From contig CAWHRE010000006.1 of NCBI GenBank assembly GCA_963831705.1, forward strand, positions 159,903 through 223,902: a DNA stretch of 64,000 nt. Reading direction: 5' to 3'. The stretch is from DASQPR01 sp963831705 (GTDB lineage: Bacteria; Actinomycetota; Actinomycetes; Mycobacteriales; Micromonosporaceae). The position numbers and the translations under genes are program-made. The notes beneath the pieces were generated by a model. That model worked only from the letters and a program-made list of their open reading frames with translations, was not told the origin of the DNA and did no database searches. Positions 25,776 to 34,050 of the stretch are shown in pieces (within the stretch, counting starts at the first letter, position 1; every line of letters starts with the position of its first letter).

Positions 25776-25812
25776 GCTGAGACTTCGTCGTGGTGCTGGA
25801 CGGATGTCCGGA

Positions 25813-25818
25813 TATCCT
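25813..25818 (+). promoter_or_regulatory. -10 box TATCCT ahead of the MetF-like gene
   Basis: TATCCT, then six bases, then GTG 25825: leaderless geometry. Confidence 0.5.
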
Positions 25819-25824
25819 CATCGT

Positions 25825-26754
25825 GTGGCTCTCGGACTCCCTTCAGTGATGCCCGGTGTGCGCGCGTACATCGGCGACCTTGTGCGGGCACCCGGGGTGA
25901 CGTTCTCGTTCGAGTTCTCGCCGCCCAAGGACGCGGCTGCAGAGACGCAGCTGTGGCAGACCGTCCGCGAGCTTGAGCCGCTCGGCCCATCGTTCGTCTC
26001 GATCACGTACGGTGCCGGTGGCTCGACCCGCGACACCACGGTCTCCTCTACCGAGCGCATCGCAACCGAGACGACGCTGCTGCCGATGGCGCACATCACG
26101 GCGGTCAACCACTCGGTCGCCGAGCTGCGGAATCTGATCGGCCGGCTCGCGGCCGCCGACGTACGCAACGTTCTCGTGGTGCGTGGCGACCCGCCCGGCG
26201 ACCCGAACGGTGAGTGGATCCGGCACGAATCCGGTGTCACGTACGCTTCCGACCTGGTTCGGCTGGTGAAGGAGTCCGGCGACTTCAGCGTCGGCGTGGC
26301 CGCGTTCCCGTACAAGCACCCGCGCTCGCCCGACATCGAATCGGACACTCGGTATTTCATCGAGAAGTGCCGGGCCGGTGCGGACTTCGCGATCACCCAG
26401 ATGTTCTTCGACGCCGACGATTACCTCCGGCTGCGCGATCGCGTCGCAGCCGCCGGTTGCGCGACGCCGATCGTGGCCGGCGTGATGCCGATCACCGCGT
26501 ACGGCCAGATCATGCGATGCTCTCAACTGTCCGGCGCGCCGTTCCCTCCGGCGCTCGCGGCACAGTTCGAAGAGATCAAGGACGACCCCGACGCGGTACG
26601 CCGCCTCGGCATGGAGCAGATGGGCACGATGTGCCGAACGCTTCTGACCGAAGGCGTACCCGGCATCCACTTCATCACGATGAACAAGTCGACGGCCACG
26701 CGCGAGCTGTGGCGCGATCTGGCCACCACCCCCCTCGGGCCGGGTCACCGCTAG
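25825..26754 (+). CDS. metF: Methylenetetrahydrofolate reductase-family protein
   Basis: 309 residues, FAD-dependent TIM barrel reducing 5,10-methylene-THF to 5-methyl-THF. Visible: FSFEFSPPKD (catalytic Glu in the FEFFPPK motif), SITYGAGGSTRDTT, HITAVNHS, LVVRGDPPGD, VAAFPYKHPRSPD, FAITQMFFDADDYLRLRD, VAGVMPITAYGQI, and GIHFITMNKSTAT. Size and motifs match both MetF and the Mtb Rv2172c group, so the assigned symbol is by family. Start GTG 25825 rests on the leaderless box; ATG 25804 is also in frame. Confidence 0.9.
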   Translation: MALGLPSVMPGVRAYIGDLVRAPGVTFSFEFSPPKDAAAETQLWQTVRELEPLGPSFVSITYGAGGSTRDTTVSSTERIATETTLLPMAHITAVNHSVAELRNLIGRLAAADVRNVLVVRGDPPGDPNGEWIRHESGVTYASDLVRLVKESGDFSVGVAAFPYKHPRSPDIESDTRYFIEKCRAGADFAITQMFFDADDYLRLRDRVAAAGCATPIVAGVMPITAYGQIMRCSQLSGAPFPPALAAQFEEIKDDPDAVRRLGMEQMGTMCRTLLTEGVPGIHFITMNKSTATRELWRDLATTPLGPGHR

Positions 26755-26799
26755 GCCGTTACGCCGCACACCCGTCCGCGCTTGAGGGAGCCGTGGGAC

Positions 26800-27723
26800 A
26801 TGTCAGGTCGCGAGCAGTTGCCGAACTGGGATCAGTACGCGACCAGATGGACCGCGCTGCACGGCGGCATCGATCCCCGTCGAGCCCGTCCGACCGTCGG
26901 TGCCTGGCTCCACTTCGGCTACATCCTCGCGAAGGGCTGCGCCCGGATCCGGATCAAGCCGTCCATGGTTACGTTTGCCGGCTTGGTGGCCTGCCTGCTC
27001 GTACCGGCGCTGGTCGGGTCCGGTCACGGTGCCGGCGGTCGGTTTCTGGCGGCCGGCTTGGTCGTGTTCGCGGCCGTGACCGACACCGTTGACGGCGCGC
27101 TCGCGGTCGTGACGTCACACGCCACGAAGCTCGGATACGTCTACGACGCGGTCGTCGATCGAATCGGTGAACTCTGCTGGTTGATCGCGCTGTGGCGGAT
27201 CGGTGTCCCGGCGTATCTCGCGCTCATCGCCGGAGCGATGTCCTGGTTGCACGAATACACCCGAGCACGTGCGAACGCGGCCGGCATGCGAGAGATTGGG
27301 GCGGCCACGCTCGGCGAACGTCCGACCCGCGTCCTGTTGACGTTCATTGGCATCGCGCTCGCCGGTCTGATCGGCCTCGGGAGCCACGAGATGCCGACCG
27401 GCGTCGCGACGTTCGTGGTCGCGGTCTGGGCGGTGCTCGCGGTGATCGGTTTCATGCAGCTGTTCGCGAGCATCCATCGCGCGCTGGCCGGCCGGAATTG
27501 GCCGATGTGGCAGTCCGCCGCGCCGCCGTCACCGCCGCAGGCTCCGTCGCCCACGACGACGACCAGCACCGACGACGAGTTCGCACGACTTTCGTCGATG
27601 CCGCCGACCACAACGATCTACACATCCGAATCCGCCAAATCCATCGCCGCCGCACCGGATCCCGCCCCCAGCGCCGACGCCGACACCAGCGCCGACGCCC
27701 CAGTTGATCCTGGAGTTAGTTGA
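26800..27723 (+). CDS. CDP-alcohol phosphatidyltransferase-family protein
   Basis: About 307 residues with several membrane helices. The family motif D-x2-DG-x2-AR-x8-G-x3-D-x3-D reads DTVDGALAV...GYVYDAVVD: all Asp and both Gly are present, but the Arg of AR is Val. GAGGGA precedes ATG 26800; a TTG at 26782 is also in frame. The C-terminal 60 residues are a Ser/Thr/Ala/Pro tail. The last codons (VDPGVS and the stop) lie inside repeat copy D, so the present C-terminus may have been created by that element. The alcohol substrate is unknown. Confidence 0.85.
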   Translation: MSGREQLPNWDQYATRWTALHGGIDPRRARPTVGAWLHFGYILAKGCARIRIKPSMVTFAGLVACLLVPALVGSGHGAGGRFLAAGLVVFAAVTDTVDGALAVVTSHATKLGYVYDAVVDRIGELCWLIALWRIGVPAYLALIAGAMSWLHEYTRARANAAGMREIGAATLGERPTRVLLTFIGIALAGLIGLGSHEMPTGVATFVVAVWAVLAVIGFMQLFASIHRALAGRNWPMWQSAAPPSPPQAPSPTTTTSTDDEFARLSSMPPTTTIYTSESAKSIAAAPDPAPSADADTSADAPVDPGVS

Positions 27724-27792
27724 CAACTGCTGCGACAGCAGCAAATGCTGCAGAGCGACGGCGTGTCGTACTGACAACTCCAGGATCAACTT
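27702..27792 (+). repeat. Palindromic 3'-end repeat, copy D (long form)
   Basis: 91 bp with arms AGTTGATCCTGGAGTT and AACTCCAGGATCAACT, an inner hairpin GCTGC-GACA-GCAGC followed by AAATGC, and the core GCGACGGCGTGTCGT. It supplies the stop codon of the CDP-alcohol transferase (27721-27723) and of the convergent hydrolase (27786-27788). Confidence 0.92.
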
Positions 27793-28559
27793 GGTTTTGG
27801 GGGGTGTTCGAGCGTGGTCAGCCAGCCTTGAACGAGTCGTGCGAAGATTTCCGGACGCTCTAAGGCCACGTAGTGTCCTGCTCCGGCCACGACGGTGAAC
27901 GTGGCGTTCGGCAGATTCCGGAGCGAGCGAAACTGATCGTTGAACCCGCCGATGTGGTCGTTGCGGCCGGCGATGATGCACGCCGGACCGTCAAACCTGA
28001 CTTCGGCCTCCTCATCGGACAGTTGGTAGCCGGTCGACCGCAGCCGCGTCAGGTAATCGGCGTCGCCGGTGTCGGCCGCCGCGACCACCGCCGCCACTCG
28101 CGCTGCGACGTCCGCGTCGGGCTCGCCGAGCGCATTGCGAAGATGACTACGCAAATCCGGCGGTACGCCGTCCAGCCACGGCCCATCCGGGAGTTCGCTG
28201 CCCGTACCGGCCAGATCTCGTTCCTCGAATTTGATTCTCGTGCCATGGCAAATGAGCAGTAGCGCCGCGACCGGAAACCGGCGAGCGACGCCGGCCGCGA
28301 GATATCCGCCGTACGAGCATCCGCCGAGCACCGCCGAGGGGTGGCGGCCGACGAGTTCGCCGAGCATGTCCACAATGTCGTCCGAGGTGTCCGGTCCGGC
28401 CGGCGAGGAGCCGACGCCCGGAAGGTCGACGTAGATCCGCTGAAAGCCGTCCAAATCCAACGGTTCGAATGCGGCCATCATCGCGGTGTGGTCGAGGCTG
28501 AACCAGGGCAGCAGGATGAGTGGGCGGCCGGAACCGCGTATGTCGGTGGCGAGCGTCAT
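27786..28559 (-). CDS. Alpha/beta hydrolase
   Basis: 257 residues: oxyanion loop LILLPWFSLDHTAM, nucleophile elbow LGGCSYGGYLA (G-x-S-x-G), and GAGHYVALERPEIFARLVQGWL with the catalytic His. IIAGRNDHIGG carries the likely Asp. An esterase or lyase of unknown substrate. ATG 28559 overlaps the GNAT stop (ATGA). The stop TGA comes from repeat copy D. Last gene of the ybaK-GNAT-hydrolase operon. Confidence 0.88.
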   Translation of the reverse strand: MTLATDIRGSGRPLILLPWFSLDHTAMMAAFEPLDLDGFQRIYVDLPGVGSSPAGPDTSDDIVDMLGELVGRHPSAVLGGCSYGGYLAAGVARRFPVAALLLICHGTRIKFEERDLAGTGSELPDGPWLDGVPPDLRSHLRNALGEPDADVAARVAAVVAAADTGDADYLTRLRSTGYQLSDEEAEVRFDGPACIIAGRNDHIGGFNDQFRSLRNLPNATFTVVAGAGHYVALERPEIFARLVQGWLTTLEHPPKPS

Positions 28560-29089
28560 CGGTTGTCGCGCCCGAGAATCGCGAACGGACGTTCGTCGCC
28601 GGGGAAGTAGAAGTGCCGCAGCAGGTCGACGAATTGGAATCGCCGGTACAGGCGCCAGGCTCGCGATTTCTGTTCGTCCGCCTCGGGTGTGGACAGCAGC
28701 GTGCGCGTACCGACGGTCATCCGGGACAGCGACGACAGCTGGGACGCGCCGATGCCGTGACCCTGCGCGTACGGGGCGACGTGCAGCTCGACCACCTCGA
28801 AGCTGCCGGTCATCCACAGCTTTCGCATGTCGCGACTCAACGCCGAACTGACCTGGTCGTGCCACCACTGGCCGGTCGACGACGCGTACCCGTAGCCGAA
28901 ACCCGCGAGCCGGCCGTTCTCGTCGATCGTCGCGACGGCGGCGAATCCGGCCCGCCCGACGTGCGTTGCCATGTATCCGCGGCGTGATTCGAGCATTTTC
29001 GGCCCGTAGTTCATCGCCTGTCCGTAGACGTCGACGACGTCGTCGAGGCGATTCAGGAAGTCATCCGGGCGCCAGGCGACGAGTCTCAT
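28556..29089 (-). CDS. GNAT-family N-acetyltransferase
   Basis: 177 residues with the acetyl-CoA loop VVELHVAPYAQGHGIGASQLSSL (Q-x-x-G-x-G/A) and a C-terminal RRFQFVDLLRHFYFPGDERPFAILGR. Substrate unknown. ATGA overlaps on both sides (with the YbaK-like gene before it and the hydrolase after it) put it in the middle of a three-gene operon. Confidence 0.88.
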   Translation of the reverse strand: MRLVAWRPDDFLNRLDDVVDVYGQAMNYGPKMLESRRGYMATHVGRAGFAAVATIDENGRLAGFGYGYASSTGQWWHDQVSSALSRDMRKLWMTGSFEVVELHVAPYAQGHGIGASQLSSLSRMTVGTRTLLSTPEADEQKSRAWRLYRRFQFVDLLRHFYFPGDERPFAILGRDNR

Positions 29090-29574
29090 GCCACCTCAGA
29101 CGGCGTGCCGGCAGTGATGCGCACCAACTCGGCGTACGTCGTCGGGAACACCGCTTGCGCGATGCCGCCGGCGGCCCAGACCTCGTCGTACTGGCCGAGC
29201 GCGACGTCCACGAGCGTGCGGATCGGCTTGGGGTGCCCGATCGGGGCGACGCCGCCGATCGCCTGTCCGGTGTGCGTGAGCACGAAGTCGGGGGTAGCCC
29301 GGGCGAGGGATTCGACACCGAGCAGCTCGGCGACTTTGGCGGTGTCGACGCGGTGCGCGCCCGATGTCATGACCAGCACCGGTGAATCACCGGCCGCGAA
29401 GATGAGGGAGTTGGCGATCTGTCCGACTTCGATGTCGAGCGCGGCAGCCGCGGCGGCCGCGGTCTTGACCGCCTCCGGCAGGACCCGCACCGTGCTCGGC
29501 TCGCCCGCGCCGTCCAGCGCGTCGGCCGCGACGAGGGCGTCGGAGACCATGCGTACGTTGGGATGCATTCCCAC
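29086..29574 (-). CDS. YbaK/ProX-type aminoacyl-tRNA deacylase
   Basis: 162 residues of the YbaK/EbsC fold that clears mischarged aminoacyl-tRNAs in trans. Typical features: EVGQIANSLIFAAGDSPVLVMTSGAHRVD with the conserved Lys position replaced by Asn in IANSL, a GxxP loop in AIGGVAPIGHP and the C-terminal DEVWAAGGIAQAVF. First gene of its operon. ATG 29574 and 29568 (GMHP) are both possible starts. Confidence 0.88.
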   Translation of the reverse strand: MGMHPNVRMVSDALVAADALDGAGEPSTVRVLPEAVKTAAAAAAALDIEVGQIANSLIFAAGDSPVLVMTSGAHRVDTAKVAELLGVESLARATPDFVLTHTGQAIGGVAPIGHPKPIRTLVDVALGQYDEVWAAGGIAQAVFPTTYAELVRITAGTPSEVA

Positions 29575-29780
29575 ATCTTGCCTGGCGTTCGGCCTTCGGG
29601 CGCGTCAATACGCCGGGATCATGGTCTCCGGCGCGTGATCTTGGCGGGATCGGCAGCCTCAAACGCGCGCATTCGGGCTCTCCGTAGCGCATTCGCGTCC
29701 TCACGCACCGATGTTTCTGCAGGTAAAGCGATGGTTGTTGCGGTCTTGTCGTACCCGAGGTTTACTGTACGAGTGTTCGA

Positions 29781-29796
29781 TAGAACTTCTGTTCTA
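29781..29796. promoter_or_regulatory. LexA (SOS) box-like palindrome
   Basis: TAGAACTTCTGTTCTA: arms GAAC/GTTC with a four-base centre, the layout of actinobacterial LexA sites (CGAAC-N4-GTTCG). It is nested in TTCGAT...ATCGAA. It lies upstream of the leader ORF and the HEPN-like gene. Confidence 0.65.
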
Positions 29797-29834
29797 ATTG
29801 ATCGAAGGTTATGTCGAACATGCTTAGCGTGGAG

Positions 29835-29951
29835 ATGCGTTCGCGGCGCATCGTCCACCTGAACCGGGCTCCGCGGCCTGGTTCTCAGTGCGGGTCCGTC
29901 GCCCGCCGTTCGCTGACCCCCCGGTCGGCGGGCGACGGACTCGCTGTCTAA
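29835..29951 (+). CDS. Candidate 38-residue leader peptide
   Basis: ATG 29835 preceded by GGAG opens MRSRRIVHLNRAPRPGSQC..., ending in TAA at 29951 just before the GGGAGAGG ribosome site of the next gene. The SRR-x-x-x-L...C look is reminiscent of short actinobacterial leader peptides with a Cys near residue 19. The second half runs through a perfect 15-bp hairpin. This suggests attenuation, which is an inference only. Confidence 0.4.
   Translation: MRSRRIVHLNRAPRPGSQCGSVARRSLTPRSAGDGLAV
29894..29940 (+). terminator. 15-bp hairpin in the leader (attenuator or terminator)
   Basis: GTCCGTCGCCCGCCG (29894-29908) pairs perfectly with CGGCGGGCGACGGAC (29926-29940) around a 17-base loop; no U tract follows. 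It sits inside the leader ORF and 30 bases before the HEPN-like gene. Confidence 0.6.
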
Positions 29952-29970
29952 GGGAGAGGACACGACCACG

Positions 29971-30480
29971 ATGTACGGCGAAACAAACAACGTGACCGTG
30001 CTACAACCATCGAGCCGGCGCATTGCCGCCCGCGTCGACCGTTCCGACGCGCCGACCGTTCCGGCGCACGCGTTCCCGCACCGCTCCGCGTCGCAGTTGC
30101 TGGCGCTGGCCCGTCGGGACCTGGATGACGCCGTGTCGCAGCCGGTCGACGGCCTGCGCTACGCGACCGCGCATTTGGCGGGTCTCCGGGCCGCCGCTGC
30201 GGTCGTCGCCGCGCGTGCGAAGCCGGTTCCCAGCCCTCGAAGCAAGCTGACCAGCGTGTGGGACATGCTGTCGCTCGTAGCGCCGGCGCTGGGGGAGTGG
30301 GCCGGTTACTTCGCGGCCAGTGCGTCGAAGCGCGTGGCGGCCGAAGCCGGCATCCCACGCGTGGTGACCCGGCAGGAGGCTGACGACCTGGTGCAGGCGG
30401 CCGCAACGTTCATCGCAATCGTCGAGCGCGCGCTCGGCCACCTCGCGATGCCGGCCCTCCTGGACGACCTGGTGGCGTAG
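29971..30480 (+). CDS. SAV_6107-type HEPN-domain protein
   Basis: 169 residues, mostly helical: SASQLLALARRDLDDAVSQPVDGLRYATAHLAGLRAAAAVVAARA and SVWDMLSLVAPALGEWAGYFAASASKR resemble the small actinobacterial HEPN proteins of the SAV_6107 group, which often stand beside the imuA/imuB/dnaE2 mutagenesis genes. No such genes follow here, but an SOS-box-like palindrome upstream fits DNA-damage control. Ribosome site GGGAGAGG lies before ATG 29971. Family call is from pattern memory. Confidence 0.65.
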   Translation: MYGETNNVTVLQPSSRRIAARVDRSDAPTVPAHAFPHRSASQLLALARRDLDDAVSQPVDGLRYATAHLAGLRAAAAVVAARAKPVPSPRSKLTSVWDMLSLVAPALGEWAGYFAASASKRVAAEAGIPRVVTRQEADDLVQAAATFIAIVERALGHLAMPALLDDLVA

Positions 30481-30608
30481 CTGCTTCTTCGCCACCGCGG
30501 GCCTGCAAATCGTTGGGAGTGAATTAATCTCCCGTTCCGCCGTACGCGATCCGGGTGCCGCTACATCTCGTCAATACTCCGGGCAATTCCCCGACCCGGA
30601 GGTTCCCG

Positions 30609-32657
30609 ATGACCCCGATTTCCCGCCGGAAGCTTCTCGGCGCAGCCGCAGGTGGCGCCGCGCTGACAGCTCTCCCCGCCGGTCTGCGACTGGCCGCCGA
30701 CGCGGCCGCTGCGGCGACCACTGGCACGATCACGGATGTCCAGCACGTGGTCATCCTGATGCAGGAGAACCGCAGCTTCGACCACTACTTCGGCACCCTG
30801 AAAGGCGTACGCGGGTTTGCCGACAAGAGCACAGTGACGATCTCCTCCACGGTCTCGGTTTTCAACCAACCGAACGGCAGCAAGAAGCAGTACCCGTGGC
30901 AGCTATCGGTGAACTCCGGTGGTGGCGGCGTATCGCAGGAGGAACTGGCGCAGTGTGATGGCTCGCTGGATCACGGATGGTCCACACAGCACACCGCGTG
31001 GGACAGCGGCAAGATGGACAAGTGGGTGTCGGCCAAGGGAAACGTCCGGACGCTCGGGTTCCTGAACCGGACCGATATCCCGTTCCACTATGCGCTGGCC
31101 GATGCGTACACGGTCTGCGACGCGTACCACTGCTCGATTCTGAGCGCGACCGGCCCGAACCGTACCTACCTGTGGTCCGGCTCGATCGATCCGGAAGGTA
31201 CCCACGGCGGACCGGCTTATGACGGCGGCGACGAGTCGGGCCTGAGCTACACAACCTACGCGGAGACGCTGCAGAACGCGGGCGTGACGTGGAAGGTTTA
31301 CCAGAACGCAAACGACAACTACGGCGACAACGGGCTGGCCTACTTCACCCAGTTCGTGAACGCGAAGGCCGGCAACCCGTTGCACGATCGCGGCATGGCC
31401 TCGGTACCGGCGACGACCGGTTCGACGATCACCGACATCGCCGCGGCGGTGCAGGCCGATGCCGCGAACGGGACGCTACCGCAGGTGTCGTGGATCGTCG
31501 CGCCGCAGGCGTTCTCCGAGCACCCGGACGCGCCGCCGAACGACGGCGCGCACTTCGTGAACCTGATCATCCAGGCTCTGGCGGCGACGCCGGCGGTGTT
31601 CAACTCGACCGTGCTGTTCCTGAACTACGACGAGAACGACGGCTTCTTCGACCACGTCCAGCCGCCATCACCGCCCGCCGGTACGACCGACGAGTTCGTC
31701 AACGGCACCGCGATCGGCCTCGGATTCCGCGTACCGATGATGGTCATCTCGCCCTGGTCCCGTGGCGGTTGGGTGAGCTCCGAAGTGTTCGACCACACCT
31801 CGGTGATCCAGTTCCTGGAGAAGTGGACGACGGCGATCGGCAAGCCCGCCACGTGCCCGAACATCAGCGCCTGGCGCCGTTCGGTGACCGGCGACCTCAC
31901 GAGCGCGTTCAACTTCGCCTCCCCGACGTACGGCGTGCCGACCCTGCCCGCTACGAGCACCGTGATCGGGCAGACGGTGTGCAACCCGCTGCCGAACCCG
32001 TCGCCGACGACGAACGCGCTGCCCGCGCAGGAGGCCGGGACGAAGCCGGCGCGTGCCGTGCCATACCAGCCCAACGGCTACATCGATCACCTGGAGTTCG
32101 ACGCGAACAACAAGATCCTGGTCTGGATCAACATGTACAACCAGGGAGCTCCGGCGACGAAGTCGGCCGCGTTTTCGATCTACGCGAACCAGTACCGCAC
32201 CGGCGGCCCGTGGCAGTACGCCGTTGCACCGGGCGGCTCGACGAACGACTACTTCAACGTCGGATCCGGCTACGGCAACGGCCTGTACGACCTGACACTG
32301 CTCGGCCCGAACCGGTTCCTGCGCCACTTCGCCGGCAACGCCACCACGGCCGGCAAAGCGCAGGAGGTGACCGCGTCCTACCAGGTCGAGCCGGGCACCG
32401 GGAAGCTTGCGATCTACTTCCACATGACGAACACGTCGACGTCGTCGGTCACGTTCACGATCACGTCGAACCAGTACCGGTCGGACGGCCCGTGGCACTA
32501 CACGGTTGGTGCAGGCGCCACGGTCAGCGACTTCTTCAATGCGGTCGCGTACAACAACGGCTGGTACGACTTCTCCATCACGGTCAGCGGTGACACCGCA
32601 TGGACTCGGCGTTTCGCCGGCCACTTGGAGACCGGTACGGCCAGCGTCACCGGCTAG
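30609..32657 (+). CDS. Tat-exported phosphocholine-type phospholipase C
   Basis: 682 residues. Tat signal at the N-terminus (SRRKLLGAAAGGAA...). Phosphoesterase domain (PF04185): HVVILMQENRSFDHYFGTLKGVRGF, FHYALADAYTVCDAYHCS, FLNYDENDGFFDHV (metal ligands), DHTSVIQFLEKW. Two copies of a C-terminal beta domain (about residues 500-590 and 600-680, as in DUF756), which usually follow in this enzyme class. It hydrolyses phosphatidylcholine or sphingomyelin outside the cell; in Mtb relatives cleave host lipids, in soil bacteria they help scavenge phosphate. CCGGAGG precedes ATG 30609. No dedicated regulator adjoins. Confidence 0.93.
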   Translation: MTPISRRKLLGAAAGGAALTALPAGLRLAADAAAAATTGTITDVQHVVILMQENRSFDHYFGTLKGVRGFADKSTVTISSTVSVFNQPNGSKKQYPWQLSVNSGGGGVSQEELAQCDGSLDHGWSTQHTAWDSGKMDKWVSAKGNVRTLGFLNRTDIPFHYALADAYTVCDAYHCSILSATGPNRTYLWSGSIDPEGTHGGPAYDGGDESGLSYTTYAETLQNAGVTWKVYQNANDNYGDNGLAYFTQFVNAKAGNPLHDRGMASVPATTGSTITDIAAAVQADAANGTLPQVSWIVAPQAFSEHPDAPPNDGAHFVNLIIQALAATPAVFNSTVLFLNYDENDGFFDHVQPPSPPAGTTDEFVNGTAIGLGFRVPMMVISPWSRGGWVSSEVFDHTSVIQFLEKWTTAIGKPATCPNISAWRRSVTGDLTSAFNFASPTYGVPTLPATSTVIGQTVCNPLPNPSPTTNALPAQEAGTKPARAVPYQPNGYIDHLEFDANNKILVWINMYNQGAPATKSAAFSIYANQYRTGGPWQYAVAPGGSTNDYFNVGSGYGNGLYDLTLLGPNRFLRHFAGNATTAGKAQEVTASYQVEPGTGKLAIYFHMTNTSTSSVTFTITSNQYRSDGPWHYTVGAGATVSDFFNAVAYNNGWYDFSITVSGDTAWTRRFAGHLETGTASVTG

Positions 32658-32738
32658 TGGGACTGGCGGGCAGCGGCCTCCAGGCGGGCTGCTGCACCGC
32701 CGTCAATAAGTAGATTGACTATGCATCGGTAGACTACA

Positions 32739-32744
32739 TATGCT
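32739..32744 (+). promoter_or_regulatory. -10 box TATGCT for padR
   Basis: TATGCT, six bases, then ATG 32751. The preceding 30 bases hold GACTATGCAT and GACTACATAT half-sites (from about 32717), a plausible PadR autoregulatory site. Confidence 0.5.
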
Positions 32745-32750
32745 GATGAC

Positions 32751-33101
32751 ATGAATAAGAACGCTCCGATGCGCGAGCCGACCTACTTCATGCTCGCCGC
32801 ACTGCTTGACGGTCCGCTGCACGGCTACGCCATCATCAAGCGGACCGACGAAGTCTCCGGCGGTCGCGTACGGCTGGCGACCGGCACTCTCTACACCGCA
32901 CTCGACCGGCTGACCGCCGAGGGCTACGTGACGCTGGTTCGCGAAGAGATCGTGAACGGCCGCAACCGCCGGTCGTACGGCTTGACCGACGATGGCGCCA
33001 CCGCGCTGCGAGCCGAGGCGATGCGAATGGCCGAAGCCGCCCGGCTCGTCACCGGATCCGGCGTCGCTGCTCGCACCGGGCGAAAGGCGCTTCCGGCATG
33101 A
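32751..33101 (+). CDS. PadR-family transcriptional regulator
   Basis: 116 residues: the PadR winged helix EPTYFMLAALLDGPLHGYAIIKRTDEVSGGRVRLATGTLYTALDRLTAEGYVTLVRE...GRNRRSYGLTDDGATAL. It represses target operons, usually including its own. It overlaps the next gene by ATGA. AT-rich operator-like bases lie directly upstream. Effector unknown. Confidence 0.92.
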   Translation: MNKNAPMREPTYFMLAALLDGPLHGYAIIKRTDEVSGGRVRLATGTLYTALDRLTAEGYVTLVREEIVNGRNRRSYGLTDDGATALRAEAMRMAEAARLVTGSGVAARTGRKALPA

Positions 33102-33943
33102 CCACTTTGGAGCGTCGCTACCGCCGGATGCTGTACACATATCCGTACGATTATCGGGCCGAACGCGGCGACGAGATCCTCGGCACGCTGCTCGACGGTG
33201 CCAGGGCCGGACAGACCCGACCGACGCTGAGAGAACGGCGTGCGCTTCTGTTCGGCGGCCTGAAGGTCCGAAGCGCGCAGAATCGGCGGCTGCCGACCCG
33301 GACCAACTTGCGCCTCGCGATGGCGTTCGGTGCGGCAATGACGCTTGCACTGTTGGTGACCTCCGGCGTGTCCGAGAACATCGAACAGACGGGTCCGCTC
33401 GTAACACGGACCTGGTACAGCTGCGATTGGCTGACGGCGCTCACAAGCCTCTTGGTCATCGTTTCGGTCGCGCTGGCCTGGTCGCGCCGTCGGCTCCTTG
33501 GCGTCATCGTCGCGTTGGTTACGGCCGGGGTAGCGATCTCGGCCGACCATGCGGATGGCGTGGCCATCGCGGGCGACATCGTTGTGCTGACCGTTCTCGC
33601 GTACGGGCGAGAGCCGATGCCCACGCCGTGGCTGTGGTCGGTCGGCATCGTCGCGTTGGTCTCGCTCATGGCGTCGCTCCCGATGGCCGTGTTCTCGACC
33701 GGCTTTGTCTGGCTCTTTCCGGCGGTCTACCTCGGCCTCGTGCTATGGGCCGTGCTCGATGCGAGGCCTGCGTTCGGCGCGTTGTCTCAGCTTCTCCTGG
33801 TCATGGTCATCGATGCACTTCGGCAATCGGTGCTGCCCGGCAACCCGGGCGTTCCGATATCGCATTTCCTGACCTTCATTGGCGCGGCAGCGGTCCTCGC
33901 GATTCCGCTGGCCTTCCGGATGCGACGACAGGCAGTTCTGTAG
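33098..33943 (+). CDS. PadR-coupled multi-pass membrane protein
   Basis: 281 residues. A cytoplasmic N-terminal segment (MTTLERRYRRMLYTYPYDYRAERGDEILGTLLD), similar to the permease-prefix domains found next to padR genes, is followed by about six to seven membrane helices. Function unknown; the coupling by ATGA to padR suggests its level is set by that repressor. A strong GC hairpin lies 8 bases after the stop. Confidence 0.75.
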   Translation: MTTLERRYRRMLYTYPYDYRAERGDEILGTLLDGARAGQTRPTLRERRALLFGGLKVRSAQNRRLPTRTNLRLAMAFGAAMTLALLVTSGVSENIEQTGPLVTRTWYSCDWLTALTSLLVIVSVALAWSRRRLLGVIVALVTAGVAISADHADGVAIAGDIVVLTVLAYGREPMPTPWLWSVGIVALVSLMASLPMAVFSTGFVWLFPAVYLGLVLWAVLDARPAFGALSQLLLVMVIDALRQSVLPGNPGVPISHFLTFIGAAAVLAIPLAFRMRRQAVL

Positions 33944-33950
33944 CTGCGCA

Positions 33951-33982
33951 GGCCGCCGGCGGGCACGGGGCCGCCGGCGGCC
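33951..33982 (+). terminator. Intrinsic-type terminator hairpin
   Basis: GGCCGCCGGCGG and CCGCCGGCGGCC pair over 12 bp with loop GCACGGGG, just after the padR operon. No U tract. Confidence 0.7.
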
Positions 33983-34050
33983 CCGACCATACGCGATCGG
34001 GTGCCGCAGCAGCATCGTCGGATAGGATCACGCTGCGAATGGAGGTGGAA

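Noticed and set aside
25672..25824. Upstream extension of the MetF-like gene (starts before 25825)
   Set aside because: It would overlap the 89-residue gene out of frame; conserved sequence begins after GTG 25825.
29619..30023. A 134-residue minus-strand ORF across the HEPN leader region
   Set aside because: No codon bias or motif; it overlaps the hairpin and the true gene start.
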